Assembly (NCBI GenBank): GCA_038503065.1
Contig: JBCAMK010000017.1
Location: forward strand, 1,426,001 to 1,490,000
Length of the DNA stretch: 64,000 nt
DNA from: Paragyromitra xinjiangensis
Taxonomy: Eukaryota > Ascomycota > Pezizomycetes > Pezizales > Discinaceae
Reading direction: 5' to 3'
A program made the position numbers and the translations under genes. Of this stretch, positions 24,756-36,483 are shown in pieces. The notes beneath the pieces were generated by a model. The model was not told the DNA's origin. It did not search any database and was given only the letters and a program-made list of their open reading frames with translations. The stretch's first letter is position 1; the number at the start of each line of letters is the position of its first letter.

Positions 24756-26690
24756 TATGGCTGCACGGCGGAAGAATGGTGGCAGCACCCACTCTTTGGT
24801 CAATTTTTGCTCGAATTAGGTGCCGAGTCTTGTTTAGCTTTACCTTAACGCTTTTATTCCCCCTTTCTTAATATGTCTTTACTTCAAGTCAGCCTGTTTC
24901 CTACCTGCGCTCCTAGAGCCTCGCAACTTTATTCTGTATATTAGTTCTCGATACTTAATAAATCTAGCCTCCTAATGAAGTAAAATATAAAATAAAAACC
25001 CTTAATAGCCGAGCGAGTGATATTTCGTGATGTAAATTAACAGTCGTTATTCACGGAACTCTACCTCATCTCTATATCAACAGCGAGTGATTGCGCCTGC
25101 GGTAGGGGTGTACCAAATATAGTTAGCGACCCACGTTCCTTCCTCTTTCCTCCATGATAGCCCAATTCCGGAACCCATCCCAACACCAGCGCACGTCGAG
25201 ATCTTCTCCTGAATCACATATGCCATTGAGACAACCCCAAATACCAACCATTACACACGACACCAGTAGACATACGCTAGTCTGGCCTCTTTCATCGGCC
25301 GTTTTATATCACCCTCACAACCAGCCGCGACTGACTAAGGAATCAGATGTTCACCCTCCCAAGCCGTCTACTCGAACAAACCAGCATCACTATCCCACGA
25401 TCGGGGACGGAGAGTGCTTATAGAATGAAGATATATGTAGCTTCCTTTTCCCACATCATAAAGATATCTTTAGCTCTTTGGGGTTTGAACTGATGGATAG
25501 CTGCGCTCGAACCTACTAGTAGTTTTAATGCTCGGCAGTAGAGCGACTTCGCCGCCCGCCCGACAGTAATAGCTAGCTGTCTATCAGCGGCAGGAATATA
25601 TACAGTATGTAACTGAAAGTTTGAATATACAAAACGTATCGACTAACTCTGTCAAGTTTCAGTAATATAAATAACAAAGGGAATCATAATGAGATATTAA
25701 CTCTGCTCCGCCGAAGGGATACACTTGATCAAACATTTCCGTAATAGTTAAGAGATACACCACTGCCTGAAATAGACCAAACAATAATACTTGTTGCCTC
25801 TAGGTGTTTGCTTGAAGTTTGGAGGAATGTCTACAGGAATTTTCCCTACTGCTGGTGGTAAGACAATTCATGAAAATTGCCAAAATAGTGAATTCTAGCG
25901 CTCCTCGGCCTAACAAACATAGACTGTAGGCTCGCTAATATGTCAGTACATTTACCACCCAAGAAAGAGCAGGAGAAAGCGAACTAAATCATAAGTAACA
26001 AAATTTCCAAATGCAGAGCATAGACGCAATGACCGAGCACCCAAGAACCACAACACAAGCAGTGATGATAGCGGGAACAAGACGACGGTATTCTCAGGGC
26101 TAAAATATCCGAATACAAAACCCTAGAAAGAATCCTGCACAGCACCTACCCCGCTCTAATGCCATATCCAGTATCCCAGTATAAGCCACCCTAAGCCGGC
26201 AAAACCCAGGATGCTTCTGTATTTCAGATTACCAAAAAATGATTGCCATTGCTATGCTCCTTCTTACGTGTGGAGGTATGAAAGCAAATACTCTTTCCCC
26301 CTCTCTGACTGTTGCACCCTATTCAGCGCGAAACCTAGTAATATCAACCACACATAACCAGCCGCCCACAACAAATACCCTTGCCCCCGCCCCCGGAAGT
26401 GTGGGGGGCTAAGAGATTAAACCGTTTAATGAAATGTCGTGTATCTCCTGTTTGAAGATACCACCAACCATCCCCCACACTCATGTTCCTTGACGCCGCT
26501 TTTTTGAGGATTGTGCTTAACCCAGCCGGATAACTCGCGAAGCTTCTGCAAATGTGCCCACTGTACCCATGCAAAACTGTTACCGATCTTATGTGATAGG
26601 GGTACCATAGAACGGAATTGCCATAGCCTCCTCTCTTGTGTCTATAGTTGGCCAAAATGAACCAGATAATGCGATTGCCGATCTCCGGGC
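24756..26690. other. Gene-poor stretch
   Basis: An 89-codon ATG frame at 25154-25423 is Pro/His/Ser-rich without a recognisable domain and is not called as a gene. Nothing else is supported. Confidence 0.4.
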
Positions 26691-26694
26691 ATGT

Positions 26695-27766
26695 TCACCC
26701 CGAATCTATAGCGAGGCTAGTCAAATCGTACAGAGAGCAATATAGATAGCATATATTCTCATAAGGTGCAACGACCCCAATACCGAAATATCTCAGAAAT
26801 TTGCTCGTGGAGAAATGTTGCCCCCATGTTCCCAGAGAGTTAACCCCTCGACAAGTACCCGAGACCGTCCTCAAAGGGTGAATCCGAACAAGCACATGGC
26901 TCATGGCGGTGTTGTCGTTTACTGCTCTGAATACGATGTTCCTCGTTATCATCGTAGAGAATTTTGTGAAAATCTTAAGAGTGAATAAATGAGCGAGCAC
27001 ACTAATGTCGCGTAATCTTCGTTTTTCGCTATGGAGGTTGGTACTCCGCCGCTCACCATGAGAACTGACCGAACAGCGACTTATTTCGAATCTCGAAACG
27101 CCACCACAGTCCAAATGTTGATACCCTCCCCAAAGATTTTCCGAATGAATAACCCAAAACTTCGGAAAACAAGATCTGATTTTGTGACAACATGCCCGAT
27201 ACCGGGACGAGGTTCGATGGTCAACACCAAAAACACTCCCCACCCTGCACCGTTAGCGAAATAAACGACTCTCACCCAGCCGAAACTAAGCGTCGATCAG
27301 AGTCGAAAAGCCCTAGCCTTGAAGAATACCTTTACCGCCCTCAGAGTTACCACCCATAAAAGCCCAAGACCCAAGACACCGTAAAATAGACGTTATCAAT
27401 CCCAAAGCATAGCCAAAAGCTAATTAAAGAGAGCATTCAAAAACCCTATGAGTGGTCCTAATATCTCAACCGGCTTCCCCTTGCTACCTTAAGTATCGTG
27501 GTCGCCGAATACCACGCACCCTAGTCACCCGCTGAGAATACCAGTGGTGATTTCGTTGCGCGAACCTTCTAAGCCCGTTAATACACCAGCACGGCAGGCA
27601 GATAGCCATAACGGGTGTCCCTCGTTCTACAACCCAACCACAAGTAAACCACCCCACCAATACCGAAACCCAAAACATCCATACAAACACCACTGAGATA
27701 AAGCATGCACATCTCCTGCGCATCTTTATCAAGCTGAATCGAGACACGAAAAGATACCCGCCACAA
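26695..27766 (-). pseudogene. Possible decayed polytopic membrane-protein gene
   Basis: Several minus-strand frames in succession carry hydrophobic, membrane-like segments: CMLYLSGVCMDVLGFGIGGV near 27700, ALGLITSILRCLGSWAF near 27400, and FANGAGWGVFLVLTI near 27250. Later comes a segment near 26950 (ITRNIVFRAVNDNTAMSH) loosely reminiscent of fungal RTA1-type proteins. The frames are broken by several stops and frame changes, and I could not find splice sites that join them. It may be a degraded gene, or an intron-rich gene I cannot resolve. The RTA1 likeness is weak. Confidence 0.22.
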
Positions 27767-27770
27767 GGAG

Positions 27771-28449
27771 TTTATAATAGGTCATCGGTAGGTAGACGTT
27801 AGCCATCTAGAATGTTGTGTTCTTATTCTTTCTGATATGAGTAGAACCTTTTGTGTGCTCTTAATGAAATAGTCAGCGATAGCTTTGTAGATGGGTATGT
27901 CGTTGCTGAGTTAGCGAATGATGTTCTAGTTTCGGTGGGTTTGGTTGTTGGAAATATGTGGGGGTGGGTCTGCTGTGTACGTGTTGGGAGTTCTGAATGA
28001 ATCGATAGAGGTTCTGTGGTGATGGATTGTTATGGGAGGTGGTTGTGGATGGTAAAGTTTGATGAAAGTGCGTGCGGGTGAGTCAATGGATGAGTGAGTG
28101 GATGGATAGATGGATGAGTGGGTGGATGGTGGATGGATGGTGGTGGTCGGGAGTTGTTAAATAAGGGTGGGAGGTTCTTAGTGCGGACGTTTACGCGTGG
28201 CGTTCTTAGGTATTTGCTAGTGTGCATCATTATTGACGGTTTGGGGAAGATGGGGAGGTATATATTACATTGACATGTCTTGAATTTTGAATTTTGAACC
28301 CCGAAGACGAGATCACCTAGAAATCCATCAAGAAAGAAATTTCTAGAAAATGAGATAACTGGGTCTTTAAACTCTATACCTCCACCATTTCAGGTATCTA
28401 CTATCGTGCCCACATCCATTTACACAATCTACCCATCACCAAACCTCAC
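27771..28449. other. Intergenic with TGGA-rich low-complexity DNA
   Basis: The stretch from about 28078 to 28146 is an imperfect TGGA/TGAG microsatellite. The rest is downstream flank of the UreD gene on the minus strand, without another gene. Confidence 0.5.
28078..28146. repeat. Imperfect TGGA/TGAG microsatellite
   Basis: Runs of ATGGATGG and TGAGTGAG tetranucleotides follow each other for about 70 bp with small interruptions. Confidence 0.7.
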
Positions 28450-29431
28450 TCACCTCAAACACCGCAGCGCCTCCTCCCCAAACTCCCTCACCACATCACC
28501 CTGCCCCTCCCCCTTCTTCCCACCCTCCACCAACAGCTCCCTCAAAAAGCCCCTCACCTCCTCCAGATCCCTCCCTGACACCTTAACCAGTAAAAAACCC
28601 CTAACACTCGTCGCAGTCCACAACACATCCCACCTCTTCCCCTCCCCACCACTCGTAACCGCAAACCCCTTCCCCCCAATCCTTGGCTCATGTTTATACC
28701 TCTCCAAAGTATCCTCCACCAACCCCATAAACATTAACCCACGCACGATCAAGGTAGCCACACACACAAACGTATCCATCCTCCCCAGCAACGACTCACC
28801 GCCCAACAACGCCCCATCCAACACCAGTGCATCCCGCAATAACAGCCGCTTCCTCCCATCAGCAGTAGTACTATACACTTCATTCCTACTCTCGAACCTC
28901 CCCAACTCCCACTTCTCGCCGCAGGCGCTACGACCCTCACTAATCCAATCGAGCAAGACGAAGGATGCAGACCCGTCAGACGGGATGTTGAAGACCTGGT
29001 GCTGTACATAGCTGCTATCTGCGAACGGCTGGATAGGGTCTGGGAGGATCAACAGCGCTGACGAAGGGTGGAGCGTTATCGTGAGAGACTGCTCGGTGCG
29101 GTGGGTGGGATGACGGCGTTTAAAGATCTTGGTGCTGCCTTATGCTATCGGACGTTAGCGAGATAGGTGGAGTGGGGGGTGGAGGCTGACCTTGGGTGAG
29201 GAGACATAGTTTTGTGTGTTCTTCGAGGAGGACGGTGAGGTCGATTTTGTCATCTGAGACCAGTCCGCCCCCGTATGAGAGGATGAAGACGGTGAGGTAT
29301 GGGGCGGTGGGGGGTGTGGTGGAGATGAGTTTGAGAGGATAGACAAATTCGAGATGGGGGAGGACGAGACGGGAGGGGGGGAGGAGGCGGGTGTTGATCA
29401 GACCGTAGCCGGGGGATTTAGTCGAGGCCAT
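28450..29431 (-). CDS. ureD: Urease accessory protein UreD
   Basis: Exon 1 is 29431-29191 and exon 2 is 29138-28450, giving 309 residues. The 52-bp intron has a GTCAGC donor, a GCTAAC branch site and an AAG acceptor. Splicing restores the family block LLTQGSTKIFK, which strongly supports the junction. Other UreD hallmarks are GYG and LPPSRL near the N-terminus, YGGGLVSDDKIDL, the segment LLILPDPIQPF and LLDWISEGRSACGEKW. UreD works with UreF and UreG to insert nickel into apo-urease in the cytosol, so the organism should have a nickel urease. The length is normal for fungal UreD. It is divergently arranged with the SCC3 gene, 435 bp apart, probably without functional meaning. Confidence 0.93.
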
Positions 29432-29866
29432 ACTGGGGGATGATCGCTATAGCGGAGAGATGGTGGAGTTGAGTGAAGTGCTGCAGCTTATCGCAGTCAC
29501 GTGCAGCGATAAGAAGCGAGTGACAGAGCGTGACGGTCGGGTATCGGCAATGCAGCAGTCCTGAATTAACGAAATGAATAAAATGCACAGATCTGAGAAA
29601 ATGCACTTTTCTTTTCTTAATAAAATTGTTTAATAAACTGGGGCCATATATTCCAGCCCCGTGAGTCAAACATCACATTCACACCTTTTGGCCGTTGTTG
29701 TTGTGCATGCGGCCATCATCACCTGCATCTCCCTTCTTTCTCTTCCCCCCCGATTCAGTCACGTCGCCTGTCTCTTCCACGCGACACTACCTCCCCCCCC
29801 CCAAAACACCCAACCCTCACCCTCTCCGCCCCAATACACCCTCCGCTCTCCCCATCACGCGCGCTC
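29432..29866. promoter_or_regulatory. Divergent promoter region of UreD and SCC3
   Basis: Start codons face away from each other across 435 bp, so both promoters must lie here. The part next to SCC3 is C-rich and pyrimidine-rich (a run of ten C near 29790). No specific factor site can be named. Confidence 0.6.
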
Positions 29867-32800
29867 ATGCCAGCCCGCATCGCCTCCAATCCCCCGGACG
29901 CGATGGACACCGACGTCGAAGACGACGCGTCGACTCCCGCCCCCCCCACCACAAAGAACGGCGCGCCCGACACGAACCGAAGGCGCTCTACCCGAGTCAT
30001 CAAGAAGCCCGAGCTACTAAGCACGCAGCAGGCAGCAACGCCTCCAAAAGCGAAACGCAAGCGACCAGTCAGGGAGGAATCCGAATCCGAAGAAGAGGAG
30101 GAAGAAGATGAAGCCGATGAACCAACCCCAAAGGCGAAATCAAAAGAACCTGAAAACGACGGGAGTGGAGGTGAAGATGAAGACGGAGACGACGAGGACG
30201 ATGATGAGAGCAGTAGTGAGGAGGAGGAAGAAGAGTCTGACGAAGGGGAGCCTGACGAGGAGGAGATAAAAGAGCGGAGAAAGAAAAACGCGGCTGCCCG
30301 CGCTAAGAGGGGTGCTGGTCGGCCTGCGAGCGCAAAGAAACCGCCTGCTAAAAAGACTAGGACTGCAAGCGGGGCCGTTGCTGCGACCCCGGTGAGGAAG
30401 TCGACGAATGGGCGGAAGAGAGCGAAGGGAGCGAAAGGGAAGGGGAAGGCGAAGGCTGTTAATGGAGAGGAGGATGAAGAGGACGCAGAGTCTTCGGAAG
30501 GGAACACTAATTATCTCTACAGTATGTTGTTTCCTAGTTTGTTTCAATTTCTGTTTTGCGCAGGATTTTACGCGTTTTTTTGTTTTTGTTTTTACAGTCA
30601 ATTGCTAACTAATTGCGCAATTAGTCTCTGTCTTCGACGGCGAAGAAGACCACGACGATATCGCACAGCGATGGTCCCTCAAGTACGAGGAAGACAACGC
30701 GGAAGCCATGAAAGAAATGGTCAATTTCATCCTCAAGGTAACTCCCACCCACACCCGCACAACCAAACCTCACTAACACCCCCAGTGCTGTGGCTGCGAT
30801 AAATCCGTCACAAACTACGACATCGAAGATCAAGACTCCGTCGCCACAACCCTCTCTCAAATCCAAGAAGCCTTCCAGCGGCAAAAAAACGCCGACTACC
30901 CCCTCACATCCAAGAAACCCGAATTCCGGCGCTTCCGCCACACCCTCTCCTCCTTCCTCCACTCCCTCATCTCCACCATCTCCGCGCGAGACCTCCTCTA
31001 CTCCGATCCAGCCCTCATCGAAAACATCCAGATCTGGATCGCCACCATGTCCTCTTCAACCCTCCGCCAATTCCGCCACACCTCCACCGTCGTCGCCCTC
31101 GACCTCGTCAGCAGCCTCTCCACCATCGCCGCCGAATCCCGCAGAGCCAACTCCACAACCAACCGCCAACTCGAAGCCGAATCCAAAAAGGGCAAACGCA
31201 ACGAAGGCCGCATCGCCGCACTAGAAGAAAAACTCAAAGACGGGGAAGAACGTCGCGAGACCACCGAAAACATCATCAAAGACATCTTCGACACGGTATT
31301 CGTGCACCGCTACCGTGACATCGACCCCCGTATCCGCAGCGACTGCGTCCGCGAGCTTGGATCCTGGATCCTTACTCTACCCGATGTATTCTTTGATGGG
31401 AGCTACCTCCGGTACCTCGGGTGGGTTCTGAGCGATATGACTCCGGCCACGAGGCTCGAGGTGGTTAAGGCGCTTACGAAGCTGTTTAAGAAGAAGGACA
31501 GCGTGAGTGGGCTCCGACACTTCACGGAGAGGTTCAGACCACGGCTGGTTGAGATGGCGACGAGGGATTGTGATGCGGGGGTGAGGGCTGCTACGGTGGA
31601 ATTACTGGATGTCGTTAGGGAGGTTGGGTATTTAGAGCCTAAAGACATTGATACGGTGGGAAGACTACTATTTGATTCAGAGCCGAAGGTTCGTAGAGCG
31701 GTGGTTGGATTCTTCGTTGAGAATATCGGAGATCTGTATGAAGAGAAACTTGAAGAGCTTGGTGGGGAGGAAGCAGTTGTTGAGGCGCTTGGTGATGGCG
31801 ATGATGACACTGATGGTCCGACGCTGGCGTGGATAAAGCTTAAGTGTCTCGTTGAGGTACTAGCGACCTATGACCTTGAAGATGGAGGGGAGGATGATGA
31901 AGGTGCGAGTGGGGAGAAACCAGTATTGAAGGTGGGTGATGCTGAGAGCAGGTTCTCACTTGCAGGAAGTGTGCTCTGGGAGGCGTTCGAAGAGGTGGCG
32001 GACTGGGAGGGTGTCGCGAAGTACCTACTCTTTGATCACAGCGCAAGAGGGGACGAAGGGGACGAGGAGGAAGACGTGGAGAAGAAAGCCCGGGGGATGG
32101 TAGCGCTTGAGGCCCGCGAAGAGGCGATACTACTACAGGTACTAAACGCGAGCGTAGCCGCGAGTATTACGGAAGGTGGCGAAGGCGGGAAGAAGAAAGG
32201 CGCCGCGAAGGTAGTACCGCATCCCCTATCACTCGAGTCTTGGCTAACAAGTGCCAGCGCACCGCCAAGGAAATCGAGAAACACACAGAAACCGTGTCCC
32301 GCAACCTCATGATGTTGATCCCACCACTCCTTAAGAAGTTCGGTCCAGTCCCCGACGCCGCTTCTTCTGTGCTTCGTCTCGAACAGCTCATGAAACTCGA
32401 TGTTTTCCAAGAACTCCGGCAATCCACCGCGTACGCCTCTCTTCTCGATGACATCAACCGCCAGTTCCTCACCCACGCTGATGAATCCGTCCTTAAGGAG
32501 GCCTCTGCGGCTCTCCTCCACGCGAAGAGATTCGAGGAACTCGACGAAGTCACCGACCAGAAAGTCGGACAGCTGAAAGACGAAACAGTAACTGCACTCG
32601 TCAACGCCGTCCGCGGGAAAGACCTCGCGAAAGGTAAATTCAGCGACGCAAGTCTAACGGAACTAATCAACACCGTCCGAAGACTAGAGTACATCGCATC
32701 CATCACAAACTGTGTCGAAATCATGGAGACCCCGCCGGCGACCTCCGCTAAGGGAAAGGCTGCGGCTGGCGCCGTAGTGAAGCCGATAGAGGTGCTAATG

Positions 32801-33877
32801 AATCTACTACAGCGTGGGGGAAGCGTTGATGAACTCGAGGAGGAGTTAATGATCCGTACGATGAAGACGTTGGAGTACTACTTCATGTGGAAGATTTCGT
32901 CGATTAGTGGACTAGACGATATCGCGGAACTGGATATCGATGAGCTTACAGCACGCCGTGAAGGCGTGATGGAACGTATTGGTGGGATACTCGATAACAG
33001 GAGTAAGGTTGATCCTGTCAAGATTACGGCTGCAGCAACACTCATGGGGCTCGCGACGCTATTTATTGCCGCTGCAGCAAGGACCGGAGGGAAGAAGGTA
33101 GACGGAGAGGAGGAGGATGAGAATAGTGAGATCATGGCGAAGCTAGGGAAGCTAGGGAGGAAGCTAGAGGACCCGCTACAGGATCAGCTATTGAAGGTGT
33201 TTGATGCCGTTGAGAAGACATTCGCAAAGTCGTCCCATAAGACGCTCGAACCGGACGAACATGCAGCACCGGAGGACGTGGATTCAGATAATGAGGCGGA
33301 TGCGGAGACGGAGAAGACGGATGAAAGTGTGGTGTTGTTGCATGAGCAGCGGTTGTGTGAGTATACGGGGAAGATTGTCCTTGCGGTTCTGGCGAGGGCG
33401 GTGGACGAGAAGGGTTTTAAGAAGAGACTTGGGAGGAATGTTGGCAGGTTGGGTCCGAATTATCGCGAGGTTGTTGCGCACCTTGAGGGTGGAGTGGAGG
33501 AGGCTCCGAAGAAGGTTCCAGGGAAGAGAGGCAGGAAGCCAAGACCTCATCCGGGTGAGATTGTGATAGAGAGTGATGAGGAGGAGGAACAGGAGGAAGG
33601 GGAAGGGGATCATGCAGAGGTCGAGCAGGAGGCGGAACAGGGGGGAAAGGCAGCGGAGAAGAAGCCGGAGGAAGCAGAGGAGGAGGATGAAGAGGGGAAT
33701 GAAGAGGAGCAGGAAGAAGAGGAACATCATGACGAAAATGCTGAACCAGAAGAGGAGGAAGAGAAGGAAGCTGAGATCGAGAGCGATAATGAATCAGAGC
33801 CAGACCCAGAAGTCGAGGTTCCACCTGACGGCGATGGTGATGAAGACGAAGATATGCCCGATGTAGATGACGAGTAA
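29867..33877 (+). CDS. SCC3: Cohesin subunit Scc3/STAG (Irr1/Psc3 type)
   Basis: There are four exons: 29867-30521, 30625-30737, 30786-32210 and 32258-33877. Phases agree and the product is 1270 residues. Residues 1-215 are highly acidic and basic in blocks with Lys/Arg-rich nuclear-signal-like stretches. The STAG region follows: FDGEEDHDDIAQRW, AMKEMVNFILKCCGCD, then SARDLLYSDPALIENIQIW and FVHRYRDIDPRIRSDCVRELGSW, which is the conserved STAG core. Downstream are HEAT-like helices and KEIEKHTETVSRNLMMLIP. The C-terminus is a long Glu/Asp-rich tail. The protein binds the Scc1 kleisin of the cohesin ring and is needed for its loading on chromatin and for sister-chromatid cohesion. The 47-bp last intron reconciles two overlapping frames; an acceptor six bases earlier is possible. 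Confidence 0.93.
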
Positions 33878-36483
33878 TAAACACCACTGATGACCGGGGA
33901 CAAGATGACGGAGTGGTAATGTTCTTTCATTTTTCTGTCACGGCTGCCACAGGGAAGGCTTTGGGGGGTTTTTTTTCTACTTTTACTAAAAAGCTGGTGT
34001 TGGTTTTTCATTCGTTGTTTGTCTTACTATACTTCTTTTCTTTCCCTACCCGCCCCGATCATCGTCCCTAGTCTTGCTTCTTCGTGTTCTCAGTGAGTGC
34101 GGGGTGTACTTTAGTGCTAGCCGTGTTGTCATGATAGTTTCTTTATCCATCCTCACTAGCTGTTCTTGTTTCTCGTATTCTGGTGGTTGTAGGTAGTAGG
34201 TAGTAGGTAATGTGGCTGTGGATTAGGAGTGTCTGTCAGGCTGGCTTCTTTGTGTGGATTGTATTTGTTTCGCCGTCGTTAGATAAGTATGTTTTACGTT
34301 TTACTTCCTATTTTCTGATTTGAGGGAAATTATTGGTTTGGGAGATCGGAGGGCAATGAAGGTATTAATGTATATAGTCCTTTACGAAGATCAATGGTAC
34401 GGTTGCTTTGTTGTCAATAAATGTCGTTTCGTCTCAGTGAAAACCCGTGCGCATTGAAAATCGTCTCATCTATTCCACAAGACAAGTCAGTGTGAAGTGT
34501 AGGTTATCGTACATTTCGAAATACTAGAGGCTCGATCGGAAATCGAAACCGTTTCAGGAGGTTTTTTCCCGTCAACAGAAAACAGATTTAGGATGACTAT
34601 TACTATTATTCCGCCTTGTGGAAACACCAGTGAAATTGTTTCTTATGATGTCGACATGACGTTGTGGGTGAATTCTAAGACTGTTTGTTTACCCAATTAT
34701 TAGCTGGTGCGGCTTTTCTACTACCGGAGGTTACCGAACTACGAGCCTTGGGCCGTGCGCTAGCAAGCCTTGGATATGGGGGAGGGAGAGCGAATGAACT
34801 AGATTTGGGTAGGGAGGTGGGTGTCCAGTGGATAGTAAGGGATGGTGTTGAGACAGCTGCGGCGCTAATCAGTCGAGTGATATTTCATGTTTCAAAACCC
34901 TCAGTACGAAGCGATCAGCATCAAGAGCTGATACCCAAGTAATCCTAAAGTCAACACCCTTATGACGGAAGTCTCAGACGCGCAGATTCGTGGTCTATAG
35001 TACATTGTGCACCTCCTTAAAGTACACTGAAGTGACTTCTCAGTTATGTGGACGTCAGCCTCAGTAAGTACATATGTACTGGTGACAACTGTGAAACTCA
35101 GTTAAAACCCTCAGCTTAGCCACAATGAACCACTTTCAGCTAGCTTTCGAACAGCACCATGATGGCGAAGCATAGTCTCGCCAAGCATAAAATATTAGGC
35201 GACCAATCATTACTATGCACTTTCTTATCAACAATCGTGGCTCGGTAACTTGTTCGCTAAGAACGCACATGGTTTATAAAGTTCGCACATCGCCACCTTC
35301 GGGCCCGTGCGTGAACACCCGAAAGCGACTCCGCAGCCGAACGAATCACCAGCCACAGGACTATCTGTCTGTGGAAGCAGTCAAGAGCCTCAGCCTTGTC
35401 CAAGAAGAACTCTCATCGGCTCAGCTCGCGCTCCCGCACGCAGATCTCCGGGAGTAAATGCCGGATTAATGCATCCACGTAGGCGCTGTCTCGCACTTTC
35501 CTGGGTTTGGGAGAGGTCTGTATCAATCAGGACTTCCCCTCTTACCACTACCCTGATCGAGTAATCGGGGAACCAGTTGATGATATCACGCAGACTCGCA
35601 CTGCCACAGAAAGTCTAACTCGGTTGACCTGTAGCCAAACTAGGTTCGTGAGAGTAATGACGGAGGTGGAGCTGAAGGGAAACCGCCGATGGGAAACTGA
35701 CACGACAGCATTGATGAAGGAAGAGTTTTTTTGGTGCGATTGTTGAGCGCGCTTCTTTGTAGTAGTTGACCTTACAGAAGCCATTGATCTGTGCGAAGAT
35801 TCATGGAGCTTTTCCACGCAGGCTCGAGCGTTCTGCGCGAAACGCTTGGGAAGTGTAGATTGTAATCTCGGCAGTGCGAAGTTAGTCATTGCGCGTTCGT
35901 GTCTTACTCGTCTTGGCGTGTTGATTCGGTGAGCGCTTTAGAGGCAAGCGCCGCAATGTCTTAGAGGTCGTGGTGAATGGGGCTCTGCAGATGTCTCGCA
36001 AACAATTAATATTCTGGGTTATGAAGAGGCTTTGCTATATAGATGTGTCTGGTCCCGGTCGTGGATTGTGTTTTTTTACTTTTCATAACACAAGCGACTT
36101 TGTCGACATTGCCAACATACAGCCTCAAGCGATCTTATCTTTTACGATTGATCCTAGCTTATCTATCCTACTATCTCATTCTACTATTTCGTACTACTAT
36201 TCCCTCCTAGCAATTGCTAAATATTTTTAGTAGATTCCATCGAGTAACTCAATTCACCAGGTAATTAACCCGCTTACACCTAGAGAGCTATCGAATTCTA
36301 ATTGTCGGTTAGGGAAACTATAATTGAGTGATAAGAGACTCTCGACTTAAGTTTAATAAATTCGAGGTTAGTCTTCTCTACGAACATCCCGAAAGCTTTT
36401 TCCTCCCTCAGTCTAACCAAACATCCAAAAGCCCACTACCAAAAGATCTCATTACAGCCCAAACCACCCCACCCGCACCCAAA
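33878..36483. other. Intergenic stretch
   Basis: The first few hundred bases are the T-rich 3' flank of SCC3. The frames at 34685 and 35215-35746 lack proper starts or familiar domains. A fragment near 35510-35530 reads EVCINQDF, faintly like the HET-domain motif, but nothing around it supports that. Confidence 0.4.

Noticed and set aside
29755..30507. A 250-codon minus-strand Ser/Phe-rich frame opposite SCC3 exon 1
   Set aside because: It is the mirror of the Glu/Asp/Lys-rich N-terminus of Scc3.
33284..33887. Leu-rich and Pro/His-rich frames opposite the acidic tail of SCC3
   Set aside because: They are low-complexity antisense of GAG/GAA-rich codons.
35450..35600. A HET-domain-like scrap (EVCINQDF)
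   Set aside because: Only eight residues resemble the motif, the frame is short and no other HET block is nearby.
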